Position numbers and translations under genes: made by a program | The notes under the pieces: model-generated | What the model was told of the DNA's origin: nothing | Seen by the model: the letters and a program-made list of their open reading frames with translations, nothing else | Database searches by the model: none | Shown here: positions 9,301 to 15,606 of the stretch, piece by piece | Position numbering within the stretch: the stretch's first letter is position 1 | Layout: each line of letters begins with the position of its first letter | Source: Fidelibacterota bacterium | Lineage (GTDB): Bacteria > Fidelibacterota > Marinisomatia > Marinisomatales > UBA1611 | Reading direction: 5' to 3' | DNA length: 19,163 bases | Assembly (NCBI GenBank): GCA_012964275.1 | Contig: DTUG01000022.1 | Span: 1,775-20,937, forward strand

Positions 9301-9628
9301 GGCCATTCGTATGGGCAGAAGCATTCCAGAAATTCAACGCCAAGTCAAATTTTACCATTACCGCATCATCGTCACCTACATCGATATCTGGTGATTGGAT
9401 ATGCAATTCATAATCATAGATACGTGGTCGATATTCAAACACAGCCCCTGGCGGGGTATATCCAGAATCGGGATCCTGCCAGTTCGTGCCCACATACCAG
9501 TTTTCTCCTTCATGGAGCCAACCATCAGGCCAGACGTCATCCTGACTAAAATTCTCACTGAATAAAATATCTCCCTTTAAAACTGATAGAGATGAAAATA
9601 ATAAGATTGAAAATAGTTTAAGTCTCAC
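3386..9628 (-). CDS. Giant multidomain T9SS-exported surface protein (Ig-like repeats, LamG, dockerin-like module, sorting domain)
   Basis: This 2080-residue protein starts at GTG (9626-9628), which overlaps the upstream stop as GTGA. Visible in order: signal peptide (1-19); a jelly-roll-like module resembling choice-of-anchor or MAM-type domains (about 20-180); Ig-like repeat 1 (about 183-296); a LamG/concanavalin-like module (about 330-545); Ig-like repeats 2-3 (about 650-860); a spacer module; Ig-like repeats 4-8 (about 980-1490); two fibronectin-III-like stretches (about 1490-1685); a Big_5-like domain opening PPSIISISPEFDS (about 1690-1785); a dockerin-like module (about 1793-1852, with GDLDSN and PDGEADLKD loops); a further beta domain; and a T9SS type-A sorting domain (about 1988-2080, NYPNPFN to SGVYFLQL). 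It is probably exported, cleaved and fixed at the cell surface as an adhesin or glycan-binding protein. No catalytic motif was seen. The sorting-domain call is firm; the fibronectin and jelly-roll calls are less certain. Confidence 0.92.
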   Translation of the reverse strand: MRLKLFSILLFSSLSVLKGDILFSENFSQDDVWPDGWLHEGENWYVGTNWQDPDSGYTPPGAVFEYRPRIYDYELHIQSPDIDVGDDDAVMVKFDLALNFWNASAHTNGLTIEYDGGNGWTEVLNYEIGPDAGFVEINFRTESFLADVDGGLLKIRWRAYGTDSWWIDAWVVDNVRVISLPKLSYVHIESNNEFDNQIAIEDDEVTLTFTSESTLAGLPYVQMNGNEINVDPQGGGSYQCLYVVQDMDEDGPVTFSIDFTDQNGIDGSTVKNTTDESRVVIDRTGPPPFAVGDVTSVGGNVFAGKWNSTNTDVELEVSVPQDSAVVDFNYYPGNSLLFDGSNDNVIIPGSNLYQFDSHFTIEAWIKPDSWSDYEGFLNYAMDAGESNQAGFGFVFFATGWRFYLKTENYDINYPSMVSASTPVGQWTHLAATYDGSVLKLYRNGSLVDNKSVTGNVSWGGAPAEVTLGAFARQGTAKYFDGNLDDVRFWSVVRTPFQIKGFRTTTLEGDEPGLVGYWKADTATGNVLYDQTTNGNNGVIDGAAWVTEDSPINFSEPVYDTGVIVGSTYQLRGRINTGDFEPFGAKDTVTAADFTATLKSVSASQESFEAIAGFAHTETASLSALLFDIAGNFSLGDTSTTTLEIDLVANDPDPVNITSNNVNSSSLAKTGDVVTITMSYDEDVNTPTVTLEGNAATVTDLGSEQFRADYELTGSEPEGIMDFLIEVTDYMGNPGDHNAVTDGSQVTYDRTLPTLSPVTIASSNSDPAWAKVDDVVSVTFTASENLSSRSATVVTQNATITDLGSDQFRADYTMVETDPEGETAFEILFSDLAGNDGDPVSSTSNSSRVIFDRTPPADFTVGTLIATGGNEVTDIWNLTNTGLDVNVPVANDTTLKNGTIQLQGKVGVNTYENLGSLAAITANDLNTDKVITVSGDLVEGLTGFTEGETIFIKATMTDRPGNSTEGSQSSTELLIDETPAGLAPISIISSNANSTLSRVGDDVTLTFTASEILTETAVIIAGQDAAVTDLGGNQFQAIYTMADGDPEGVVGFSISFTDVQGNPDDGIDTTSDESQVTFDNTLPTLNPVSITSNNAGVECAKIGDTVSVAFTSEESLLSWSAIIMDDSVDIIELGGNQYQADYELTDTDTDGSVSFLLQVVDLAGNISEDITTTTDNSDVIFDKTLPVLNMVHIESSNQYSTIAVPGDIVTLTFEGNESLSSVLVTISNDTCNVVENGGTFSATYTVLDSDSGGFIPFTIDYADCPGNPGETESTTTDESFVNIDVGPPDLASIKIFSSNQDSTWSKIGDTVIVRFIATEPLGASSLTIADQAIQVENPTSTIYQGGRVMISSDIEGIITFQISYSDLGGLSGQDTSSTTDNSSVRFDKTSPQFGSVSLVTDNVYSDSLAKLGDVATLNFSINEAHRSLVTTFDGNEIFPSQSGFNFSYNHTFSDSNNNGEINLNILVVDSAGNQVDTSLNRLFFDKTNPSISNILEGSSEMDQAYSKYDDSLHLSWTAGDLESGPRQAFVAIGSDSGLADVVSWTVVENFNYGALTSISLTNNSTYYGAVHVEDMVGNMSDSLWGNGFTVDVSPPGTGIIWDGFYIEDVDYTADSTQLYARWIDFTDNQIIDHYEVALGSGDDTTNIIDWRAANQMDSVRIVGLNLEGEVQYHVYLRAVDGATNVSTVISTDGIEFDDQPPSIISISPEFDSLQVLSVLKPDTIRIKFNKPILIFSLDLVSTQDTSINYTLVAQDSGMVIALQDTLSSFETVSVFLDTALAFNLLNLSDTLLFRSEFWGDLDSNYQLEVEDVLLFNQRWPEGTDLGPVDGSVPYLRPMPDGEADLKDLAAFGKMWIWYYQDYIADSFLYAVRILPNQLKGIVQKNTLTLYIPPETHAGEITFFDASVSVNDIRLQQTKPSTFIFNVNDTLRQRMSFAFADKNGLDSILVFSVPESIDDKFRAAVSYRFLDGNAGELSQGIGELDLEVLPERFTVLQNYPNPFNAETVIHYEIPDSRPISIRIFNLLGREIRSVQYTEQKAGKQRFRWMGKNDLGEQVGSGVYFLQLSAGDEFKRMKMVLMK
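5165..6690 (-). repeat. Five tandem Ig-like repeats (R4-R8) inside the giant surface protein, about 103 residues each
   Basis: Each unit begins with an SSN/SNN turn followed by AKxGD and VTLTFTxxExL, continues with a strand ending in DLGxNQFxAxYxM and an FxIxFxDxxGN strand, and ends with TTDxSxVxFDxTxP. The unit starts fall at about protein residues 982, 1086, 1188, 1289 and 1392, a regular spacing of 101-104 residues. Three further copies exist: R1 at about 8740-9080, R2 at about 7370-7675 and R3 at about 7060-7360. Copies differ clearly at DNA level, so expansion is old. R6 carries two cysteines (NDTCN and ADCPGN) that could form a disulphide; most other copies have none. Confidence 0.85.
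7940..8655 (-). other. LamG-type (concanavalin-like) module embedded in a spacer module of the giant protein
   Basis: This stretch encodes about 220-235 residues with the LamG_3 pattern: SLLFDGSNDNVIIPG, FTIEAWIKPDSWSDYEG, QWTHLAATYDGS, LKLYRNGSLVDNK, FDGNLDDVRFWSVVRT and GLVGYWKADTATG before a NGNNGVIDGAAW strand. Such domains bind glycans or proteins at cell surfaces. The sequence on either side resembles the two halves of the uninterrupted spacer found between Ig repeats 3 and 4, so LamG seems inserted in a loop. Edges are approximate. Confidence 0.75.
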
Positions 9629-10191
9629 TGTACAGTAATTTCTGCTGAACGTGTACCTTGTATCTGGATAATCGTGTCATCGGTTTGGATCACTTCGCAT
9701 TGTGTCGTGTCATACTGAACCTCAGTTATCCCCGTCTGCAGTGGGTTAAACAATATTTCCGCTACGTGGGTTAGGCTATCAATGGATGTTTCTTCTGTAT
9801 CCAAGTAGTAAGTGAAGATATCAAGAGTGCCTTCATTCAGCGTGTAAGTAAATAAGGGAGTGGTTTGGTTCGAATCGGTCATGCTACCGGGCCCAATCCA
9901 GCCTGGAAGCAAAGTATCTATTTCCAGAATCGATGCATCAAATTCGATATTCAGGTGTACGCCGGCAAAAGGAGGCGTCTCAGTAGAATCAAAAACTATG
10001 TAAGCACCTAAAGAACATACTGCTGTTACAGATGTGGTTTGTGCCCTAGGGAAAAAAGATAGATAGGGTGGGTCGGGAGCTTCATCGGCGTAAATATCTA
10101 CCGGATTATCAAAAGTTTTTTCTTCCAGAGTACAGGCAAAAATAGATAATAGGAGAATAATTAATAGATTAGGATGAAATTTTATTCTCAT
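9625..10191 (-). CDS. Cohesin-like domain lipoprotein
   Basis: This 188-residue lipoprotein has a signal peptide ending in a lipobox (LSIFAC, lipidated Cys20). The mature part has a short linker and then a beta domain with cohesin features: an AYIVFDSTETPPFAGVHL opening, the typical NIEFDASILEIDTLLPGW strand-turn, TYTLNEGTLDIFTYYLD, VAEILFNPLQTGITEVQY and a final strand GTRSAEITVQ. Cohesins are lectin-like beta sandwiches that bind dockerin modules. The next gene downstream encodes a giant protein with a dockerin-like module, and the two genes overlap by 4 nt (GTGA), so a direct interaction is plausible but inferred. The start ATG overlaps the stop of the upstream DUF5683 gene (ATGA). Likely located on an outer or periplasmic membrane leaflet. 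Confidence 0.82.
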   Translation of the reverse strand: MRIKFHPNLLIILLLSIFACTLEEKTFDNPVDIYADEAPDPPYLSFFPRAQTTSVTAVCSLGAYIVFDSTETPPFAGVHLNIEFDASILEIDTLLPGWIGPGSMTDSNQTTPLFTYTLNEGTLDIFTYYLDTEETSIDSLTHVAEILFNPLQTGITEVQYDTTQCEVIQTDDTIIQIQGTRSAEITVQ

Positions 10192-11105
10192 TCTTCCTGA
10201 AATTTTTCAGGTGGAAAAACATCCCATTTTTGGATAATATCTTTTTTTGGTCGCGGTCCTACAATATAAGCATGGATACTGTTGACAATCCATAATGTGC
10301 CTGCAGCGGCAGCAGTATAGATCATATAATTATTATAGTCTATATGGTTTTGCCATTCTGTCTCTGCCGTAGCACGATACATATCGAATTCATACTGTTC
10401 TGATGAAGCTTCATAGAGTTTGGTATTATCTATAAATGCTTTTCTTGCTTTATCATATTTGGAAAAAAAGGCTAAAATGGTTACAGCTAAAGATGATTCC
10501 AGCCCACCCCATAGTAAAGCTGATGTATTCTCACCGGAGTATACCTGACCCCATCCGGGAACAGCCAGAGAGCGCACCATCGCACCCATAGGTGTTTTAT
10601 CATAAACGATTGTCTCGGGATCCTGAAACAGAATCATTTCTCGATATTCAACCCAATCCTTGCTAACGGCCTTAAGAATTTCACCGACCCAGAGCCGAAT
10701 TTCATTCAGCTGACCTTTATAATAATTAGTAACATCGAGCTTTCTCCGACGGACCATCCCGCCCGATCGAGTACTGTACATCTGACCTTCCAGCAAAAAC
10801 CGGGCACTATCCTCAATGATCTGATTAAACATGATATAATCTGCATTGAATTCATTTCCTAACGAGCGGATCAGTTCCATTCGCCCGGAGGCAGGATTTT
10901 CCAGGCTGTCTATAGGTGAAAAAAAAGCGTCTCCCGGGCTATTGAATTTGAAATTCCCGGAAGTAAAATCCGTGCTCAAGCTCGAATCAAAGTCTATCAG
11001 ATCTGAATCGATGTGATTCATAACCAATATGGTCGGTACCGTATCGCTCCCATGGAGCAGGCTGAAACAGAAAAAACCAGCCATCCAGAAAATTAAAGGT
11101 TTCAT
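10188..11105 (-). CDS. CsgG/TolB-like N-terminal region fused to DUF5683 membrane domain
   Basis: This 305-residue protein starts with a signal peptide (about 1-20). Residues about 22-150 look like the CsgG/FlgO/TolB-N type of alpha/beta domain: TILVMNHIDSD, then LIRSLGNEFNADYIMFNQI and FLLEGQMYSTRSGGMVRRRKLDV. The C-terminal part (about 170-290) fits DUF5683, with VRSLAVPGWGQVYSGENTSA, WGGLESSLAVTILAFFSKYDKAR and a final hydrophobic segment ending in NSIHAYIVGP. DUF5683 is a poorly understood membrane domain common in Bacteroidota and relatives. The gene overlaps both neighbours by 4 nt (ATGA at each junction). The context suggests a part in building or exporting the surface complex. The CsgG-like assignment is by motif only and less sure than DUF5683. 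Confidence 0.78.
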   Translation of the reverse strand: MKPLIFWMAGFFCFSLLHGSDTVPTILVMNHIDSDLIDFDSSLSTDFTSGNFKFNSPGDAFFSPIDSLENPASGRMELIRSLGNEFNADYIMFNQIIEDSARFLLEGQMYSTRSGGMVRRRKLDVTNYYKGQLNEIRLWVGEILKAVSKDWVEYREMILFQDPETIVYDKTPMGAMVRSLAVPGWGQVYSGENTSALLWGGLESSLAVTILAFFSKYDKARKAFIDNTKLYEASSEQYEFDMYRATAETEWQNHIDYNNYMIYTAAAAGTLWIVNSIHAYIVGPRPKKDIIQKWDVFPPEKFQEE

Positions 11106-11602
11106 TTTGCAGGAGTGATTTTAGGTTTTTTCTTTAAATAATATTGGAAGGTAAGAGGTTGATCAACCAATATGACCTGTTCATCAATAACTTCATCTAT
11201 CCTGAACACCCGTAGATGGTGATCTCCCGCTTCCAGTTGCAAACCTATGGTTTTCTCGGTCCAGCGATGAGTATCGTTCAATTCAAAAATAAGTCCTTTT
11301 TCATCAGTTTTGAATTTGATATTGTAAACTGGATTCATAAAAAAATCCAGATTGATTGCCTTAGATGGGTTGACAACTATGTCATAATTGATAGGTGCAT
11401 AACCTTCCTTTTCAATCTTAAACATATGGGATCCAGGTGTAATAGTATTCTTGCGGATTGGTGTGGTTCCTATTGAATTCCCATCCAAAAGAACTTCTAC
11501 CCGTTTCGGTATAGCATTGACCGATAAGGATATCTGAGCATAAACAACTCCTGCCATTATCCAGTATATTAGGAACTGTTTACAGGGCTTGATCATTTTC
11601 AT
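11102..11602 (-). CDS. Secreted PEGA-domain protein
   Basis: This 166-residue protein has a signal peptide (about 1-22, ending VVYA before QISLSV). A PEGA domain follows (about 24-90): VNAIPKRVEVLLDGNSIGTTPI, then TPGSHMFKIEKEGYAPINYDI, the usual strand pattern with the GT/TP turn and the GY motif. PEGA domains are small beta modules of surface or periplasmic proteins, often thought to bind the cell wall or other envelope proteins. The remaining C-terminal part (about 95-160) is also strand-rich (FELNDTHRWTEKTIGLQLEAGDHHLRVF) and may be a second, diverged copy. The start overlaps the upstream lipoprotein gene by 23 nt (17 nt if Met3 at 11596 is used), and the stop overlaps the next start (ATGA). 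Confidence 0.85.
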   Translation of the reverse strand: MKMIKPCKQFLIYWIMAGVVYAQISLSVNAIPKRVEVLLDGNSIGTTPIRKNTITPGSHMFKIEKEGYAPINYDIVVNPSKAINLDFFMNPVYNIKFKTDEKGLIFELNDTHRWTEKTIGLQLEAGDHHLRVFRIDEVIDEQVILVDQPLTFQYYLKKKPKITPAK

Positions 11603-12563
11603 TATCCGTCTTAAATATGTTTTCGAAGAAAAGAAGATCTGTATCGTCTCTGGTAACCCAGCCGTTTATCTGAGTTTGAGCGCCGGATGCTAGAGTAACT
11701 TCGATAGTTCCAAAATACAGTCCTTTTGCCACATATTGAACTGCGATTGGTACACCTTTGGGCAGCAAAAACTGGGTTGATCCGCCAATATGCGGTTCAT
11801 CACGAAAATGTACGTTTCGCTTATTGGTGATATAAATATTCCCCATTTCAGCAAGCCCCTGGCTGGGGCCAATACCAATATTGACTGTTAAATCTTTTTG
11901 CTCCCCAAAGAATATTTCTCTGCGAAAAGGAGCAAATACCAGTTCTGTTCCAGCAATAATCCTCAAATCCTCACTGTTTTTATATTCTCCTAATATGGTC
12001 AAGTTATAATTCCCTCGTCCATCAGAATGTGTTTCCTGCAAGAGGTTGTCCAATTCATAAATGGCTACATCCACATTGGCCAAGGTGCTGTCTGTCATTT
12101 TGTTTTTAACCACTCCGGCCACATCCAGAGGCTTCTGTACGATATATATTGGATCCAGAATTATTGTTCCAAAATCGACCCCTAAAAACGGCGACCAGAC
12201 GGGTACAAAATCCGGGTGTTGAGGAATGACCTTTATAAAGTTTGTTTCTCCTTCAACATCAAATACTCCCTGAGGCAGATAAATTTGAATCAAATCTGTT
12301 ACCCCCTGCTGAATAAACAGTAGCGGTTGAACTGTATCGCCCCTGGAAAATACCTGTACCATAAGACCATCAGGCCGGAGTCCCGGGTAAACCAAGGATG
12401 CCTGTATATCGATCTCACCATATTCGTAGGTTACGGATATCAGCGGTTTTCGGTCATTATAGATTACCTCCGGGTATTGCGGAGGCTTGAACGCCGAACA
12501 GCCTGCAAACAGGAAAATACCTGTCAAAATACTCGCGAAATATTTATTGTATCTAACCTTCAT
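11580..12563 (-). CDS. Lipoprotein with carboxypeptidase-regulatory-like and SH3-like domains
   Basis: This 327-residue protein has a lipoprotein signal (LFAGC, lipidated Cys22). A beta-rich region (about 40-140) is unassigned. Residues about 146-225 fit the carboxypeptidase regulatory-like fold: DVAGVVKNKMTDSTLANVDVAIY, then THSDGRGNYNLTI. Residues about 249-307 look like a bacterial SH3 domain (RNVHFRDEPHIGGSTQFLLPKG ... GWVTRDD). SH3b domains often bind cell-wall peptides or partner proteins. It is the first gene of the overlapping envelope cluster and begins 37 nt after the hydrolase stop, with no Shine-Dalgarno site. It may be a base or anchor of the surface assembly, but its function is not known. 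Confidence 0.8.
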   Translation of the reverse strand: MKVRYNKYFASILTGIFLFAGCSAFKPPQYPEVIYNDRKPLISVTYEYGEIDIQASLVYPGLRPDGLMVQVFSRGDTVQPLLFIQQGVTDLIQIYLPQGVFDVEGETNFIKVIPQHPDFVPVWSPFLGVDFGTIILDPIYIVQKPLDVAGVVKNKMTDSTLANVDVAIYELDNLLQETHSDGRGNYNLTILGEYKNSEDLRIIAGTELVFAPFRREIFFGEQKDLTVNIGIGPSQGLAEMGNIYITNKRNVHFRDEPHIGGSTQFLLPKGVPIAVQYVAKGLYFGTIEVTLASGAQTQINGWVTRDDTDLLFFENIFKTDNENDQAL

Positions 12564-12600
12564 GCTTTAATTTGATAATTTTGAAAAAATGGGGCGGAAT

Positions 12601-13866
12601 TTAACTTAACCTGCTAAAAAGTAAATCTAATACATATTTACCGTCACTGCGCAACCCATTATGTTCATACTCATTTGTTTCCCAAATCTCAATTCCTTTG
12701 ATAATATTAGCGGTTTCGATGGAATAATCCCGGTCCACATACATATCATTTGTATATACCGCCGCTGCTACCGGAACATTATTTGTTGTAAGAATTTTAT
12801 CATCATACAAGATCGGCCAATCAGTTTTTTCAGCCAGCAGATTAGCTGCTCTTTTTAACGGCTTTAATGTCTGAAATTCATCCAGCATCCAGGGATAAAG
12901 CATCTCTCCGGTAAAATAGAAATTGTCTTTTTGCTCAATTTCAAACTGCGGAAACTCCTTTCGGATCCGATGGGCAGACCAGTTTGTGGCAAATTCTTGC
13001 GCATAACAGGCCTCGTGCAATATGGTAAAGATCGGATTGGTATCAAAACTCTGCAAACACATGAGACCCTTAAGAAAAGAGTATGACAGCTTTTCACTGG
13101 CAAACGCATTTTCGAGTAGAAAATTCAAGGTCGCCATACCATCACTGAATCCCAACTGCAGTCCCAACTGCTGAAAACGCTCTACCGTAAGCGGATCTCC
13201 ATTTGGAAGGTGTACATCATGATTCAATAAATAATCAGCTATCCTTCGGGAATAATCATGAGCATCCGGAAATATGCTGTAGAATAATTTATTTTTTTCT
13301 TCAACCCTTTTATAAGTACGACGATAAATATCATCAGGATGAGCCGTTAAGGGCGGCAAACCACCAGTGATGTATACTTCCTTGAGTCCATCCGGATAAA
13401 AGGATAAATAATTTGTTGCACAAAACCCGCCAAAACTCTGACCAAGTATCGACCACTTTTCAGAACCAATAAGTGCTTTTCTAATCATTTCTGCATCCCG
13501 TACTATATTATCTGCGCGAAACTGCTGAAGCCATTCAGCCATCTTTTGACTTTTCAACTGTTTTAGGGTTTGAAATGTAGCTACTGAGCTCCTGCCCGTA
13601 CCCCGCTGGTCCAATAATAGAACCCGGTAATCCTGAATGGCGCGTTTTATCCAGCCGGAATTGGTGATTGGTCTTGGAGATTCGTACCCCGGACCTCCTT
13701 GGAAAAAAACCAGATATGGCAGATCTGCTGCTAATGATCGACTGCTGTAAATCTCACGGGCAAAAATGGATATATTCTCCCCATCCGGATCATTATAGCT
13801 CAGCGGTACGATAAAATCGTGTTCGCTAATGGTCATTCCACTATAGGTATAATTTGACGTTATCAT
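12601..13866 (-). CDS. Alpha/beta hydrolase, prolyl aminopeptidase-like (peptidase family S33)
   Basis: This 421-residue cytoplasmic enzyme has no signal peptide. It has the S33 hallmarks: oxyanion-hole QGGPG (residues 56-60), DQRGTGRS (86-93) and nucleophile elbow GQSFGG with Ser144. The likely acid is Asp374 in NDMYVD and the base is His402 in YEHNGLR. The cap region lies about 175-345. Members release N-terminal proline or other residues from peptides; the exact substrate cannot be read here. The first Gly of the usual HGGPG is preceded by Gln instead of His, which is a known variation. The start ATG has a GGGAG sequence 4 nt upstream, one of the few Shine-Dalgarno-like sites in the window. 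It is co-directional with the downstream lipoprotein cluster (37-nt gap) and may share its transcript, but an enzymatic link is not evident. Confidence 0.92.
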   Translation of the reverse strand: MITSNYTYSGMTISEHDFIVPLSYNDPDGENISIFAREIYSSRSLAADLPYLVFFQGGPGYESPRPITNSGWIKRAIQDYRVLLLDQRGTGRSSVATFQTLKQLKSQKMAEWLQQFRADNIVRDAEMIRKALIGSEKWSILGQSFGGFCATNYLSFYPDGLKEVYITGGLPPLTAHPDDIYRRTYKRVEEKNKLFYSIFPDAHDYSRRIADYLLNHDVHLPNGDPLTVERFQQLGLQLGFSDGMATLNFLLENAFASEKLSYSFLKGLMCLQSFDTNPIFTILHEACYAQEFATNWSAHRIRKEFPQFEIEQKDNFYFTGEMLYPWMLDEFQTLKPLKRAANLLAEKTDWPILYDDKILTTNNVPVAAAVYTNDMYVDRDYSIETANIIKGIEIWETNEYEHNGLRSDGKYVLDLLFSRLS

Positions 13867-14102
13867 AATTCTCCCAAAATACCAGAGTCACTAAAAAAGG
13901 AAGTTTCAACCATAAACAGTAAAGTGCAAGTTATGAATTAATTTTCCACTGTGTTTTGCTGGATGGTTGATTCCAAAAAACAAACACTTTTATATCCTTA
14001 CCTAATAATCTCTTAATCATTGCTTGTTCGCCGATGGTAAATAATAAACAGGGCCCTATTATCAAAGGGACATCGCTTTTAAATTCCCAATCCTTATAGA
14101 CT
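13867..14102. promoter_or_regulatory. Divergent intergenic region between hydrolase and sigma factor genes
   Basis: These 236 nt separate two head-to-head genes, so promoters for both transcripts should lie here. On the + strand a weak pair, TTGCTT (14020-14025) and TAATAA (14042-14047), has 16-nt spacing. On the - strand a GGGAG ribosome-binding-like site precedes the hydrolase start. I saw no strong operator palindrome, RNA gene or ORF. The exact promoters are not resolved. Confidence 0.45.
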
Positions 14103-14648
14103 ATGGGCAGAAAAGAACAATCATTATTAAAGCGCGTTAAAGCATCTGATAAATCGGCATTTCAGGAACTTTTTTATGATTTTCATGATTCATTATTCAG
14201 GTTTACTGTGTACCGTGTTCATGATGAGGACGTTGCTGAAGATATAACCCAGGAGACATTCCTCCGTGTCTGGAAAACTCGCATTACTATACAGCCAGCT
14301 AAATCCTTTTACTCACTCATTGCCCGGATCAGTTCCAATTTATGCTACGATCATTTCAGGCATATGGAAGTTCGTCAACGCCATAAAGATTCAATTCCGC
14401 ACTATGGAGAATCTCATTTTGATAACCCTGAGGTGGGTGTTCAGGCGGATGCACTGCAGATGGAAATCCAGTGTGTTGTTAATGGTAAACTCCCGGAAAA
14501 GTGCCGTACCATTTTTATTCTCAGCCGAATTGAGGGCATGACCAATCCAGAAATTGCAACATTATTGGATCTAAGCATCCGTACCGTTGAAAATCAAATC
14601 TATCGTGCCCTGAAAATATTAAAAAAGAACCTAAAGAATTATTTATGA
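14103..14648 (+). CDS. ECF RNA polymerase sigma factor (FecI-like)
   Basis: This 181-residue group IV sigma factor has region 2 at about residues 20-88 (AFQELFYDFHDSLFRF, then EDVAEDITQETFLRVWK, the usual core-binding and -10 reading helix) and region 4 at about 124-175 (LPEKCRTIFILSRIEGMTNPEIATLLDLSI, then TVENQIYRALKILKK, the -35 helix-turn-helix). No region 1 or 3 is present. It sits directly before a FecR-type anti-sigma factor and a TonB receptor with an STN domain, which defines a FecI/FecR/FecA-like surface signalling unit: ligand binding at the receptor is relayed through FecR to free or activate this sigma factor. There is no visible Shine-Dalgarno site. The stop overlaps a possible micro-ORF (ATGA). 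Confidence 0.95.
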   Translation: MGRKEQSLLKRVKASDKSAFQELFYDFHDSLFRFTVYRVHDEDVAEDITQETFLRVWKTRITIQPAKSFYSLIARISSNLCYDHFRHMEVRQRHKDSIPHYGESHFDNPEVGVQADALQMEIQCVVNGKLPEKCRTIFILSRIEGMTNPEIATLLDLSIRTVENQIYRALKILKKNLKNYL

Positions 14649-14722
14649 GTAAAAACGATCAAAGTACCGTTTATCTTATGCGTCTGATGGCAGATGAAAG
14701 AATTTGCCATTCTGCGATCTAG
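14645..14722 (+). CDS. Possible 25-codon micro-ORF bridging sigma and anti-sigma genes
   Basis: ATG at 14645 overlaps the sigma-factor stop (ATGA), and the frame ends at TAG 14720-14722, just 2 nt before the FecR ATG at 14725. It would encode MSKNDQSTVYLMRLMADERICHSAI (as 25 residues). Its position is ideal for carrying ribosomes from the sigma gene to fecR, since neither gene has a Shine-Dalgarno site. Alternatively it is the remnant of a longer FecR N-terminus that lost its frame. Nothing shows that the peptide itself has a function. Confidence 0.4.
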   Translation: MSKNDQSTVYLMRLMADERICHSAI

Positions 14723-14724
14723 TT

Positions 14725-15606
14725 ATGAAAAAACTTAATAAAGAACAAAAACTGATCTGGGAGCATAGCTCCCTGATTTCTTTGCCGGATCCGCCAAATT
14801 GCGATGAGGCCTGGATGCTGATCGAGCAACGCATGGCCATATCAGACCAGGAAACAGAACGAAAAATCTCCCTCCCCACCAGACGTCTGATTAACTGGCG
14901 GCCGCAGGTTGCTTATGCTGTTGCCCTAACAGTTACGGCAGCATTATTCACACCAGTCGCCTACCAATATTTTAACACGGAATACATTACAACAAGTGCG
15001 GCAGAACTGGATAAAACAGTATCTTTACCGGATGGATCAACCATTCGCTTAAATGCCAAAAGTGAACTTTCCTACACAAGAGATTTTAATAGTGACCATC
15101 GAATGGTTCACTTATCGGGCGAAGCCTATTTTGATGTGCAAAAGGGCTTTTCACCTTTTATTATCTCTACGAAACATGCTGAAATCAAAGTTCTGGGCAC
15201 TCTTTTCAACGTCAGAGTACGCCAGGATGGATTGGAGGTCGGGGTTAACCGAGGCTCCGTCCAGGTGACAAATAATGACCAATCCATTATTCTGGACGAA
15301 GGCCAAATGACCCTAATGGATTCCGATGAGAAATCTACTTTTTCTGCAGTGCCGTCCTATACAGATTATCCAGACTGGCTGCACAATAAACTGGTTTGTG
15401 ACAAAATGCCCTTGGCTAATGTCTGTGGGGAAATCGAGCGTACATTTAATATAGAAATCAAGTTTTCTGACCCTGCACTCAAAAAAATTACAGTTACTGG
15501 GGTTATTGATATTGACACCAAAAATTTAAACTCCGTATTGAGCACTATTTCCCTATTGACTCAGCGGCAGTTTAAATTCGATGGTGGCACTTGTACCATC
15601 CTTTAA
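14725..15606 (+). CDS. FecR-type anti-sigma factor
   Basis: The protein is 293 residues from ATG 14725, which I prefer over TTG 14704 because the upstream seven codons look unrelated and overlap the micro-ORF. It has an N-terminal cytoplasmic part (about 1-60, expected to hold the sigma factor), one transmembrane helix (about 62-80), a FecR domain (about 98-190: VSLPDGSTIRLNAKSELSY, HLSGEAYFDV, KVLGTLFNV, VGVNRGSVQV, DEGQM) and a C-terminal DUF4974-type domain (about 228-290: KMPLANVCGEIERTFNIEI, KKITVTGVIDI, VLSTISLLTQRQF). It is an inner-membrane relay between the TonB receptor's STN domain and the ECF sigma factor. The 3' end overlaps the receptor gene by 26 nt, so expression of the two is coupled. 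Confidence 0.93.
   Translation: MKKLNKEQKLIWEHSSLISLPDPPNCDEAWMLIEQRMAISDQETERKISLPTRRLINWRPQVAYAVALTVTAALFTPVAYQYFNTEYITTSAAELDKTVSLPDGSTIRLNAKSELSYTRDFNSDHRMVHLSGEAYFDVQKGFSPFIISTKHAEIKVLGTLFNVRVRQDGLEVGVNRGSVQVTNNDQSIILDEGQMTLMDSDEKSTFSAVPSYTDYPDWLHNKLVCDKMPLANVCGEIERTFNIEIKFSDPALKKITVTGVIDIDTKNLNSVLSTISLLTQRQFKFDGGTCTIL

Noticed and set aside
12601..13866. The hydrolase as a functional part of the surface-assembly operon
   Set aside because: It is co-directional with a 37-nt gap and may share a transcript, but it is cytoplasmic, does not overlap its neighbour and has no functional link visible, so I kept it separate.
14704..14724. TTG at 14704 as the start of the FecR-type gene
   Set aside because: ATG at 14725 gives a normal FecR N-terminus and sits 2 nt after the micro-ORF stop; the extra seven residues add nothing recognisable.
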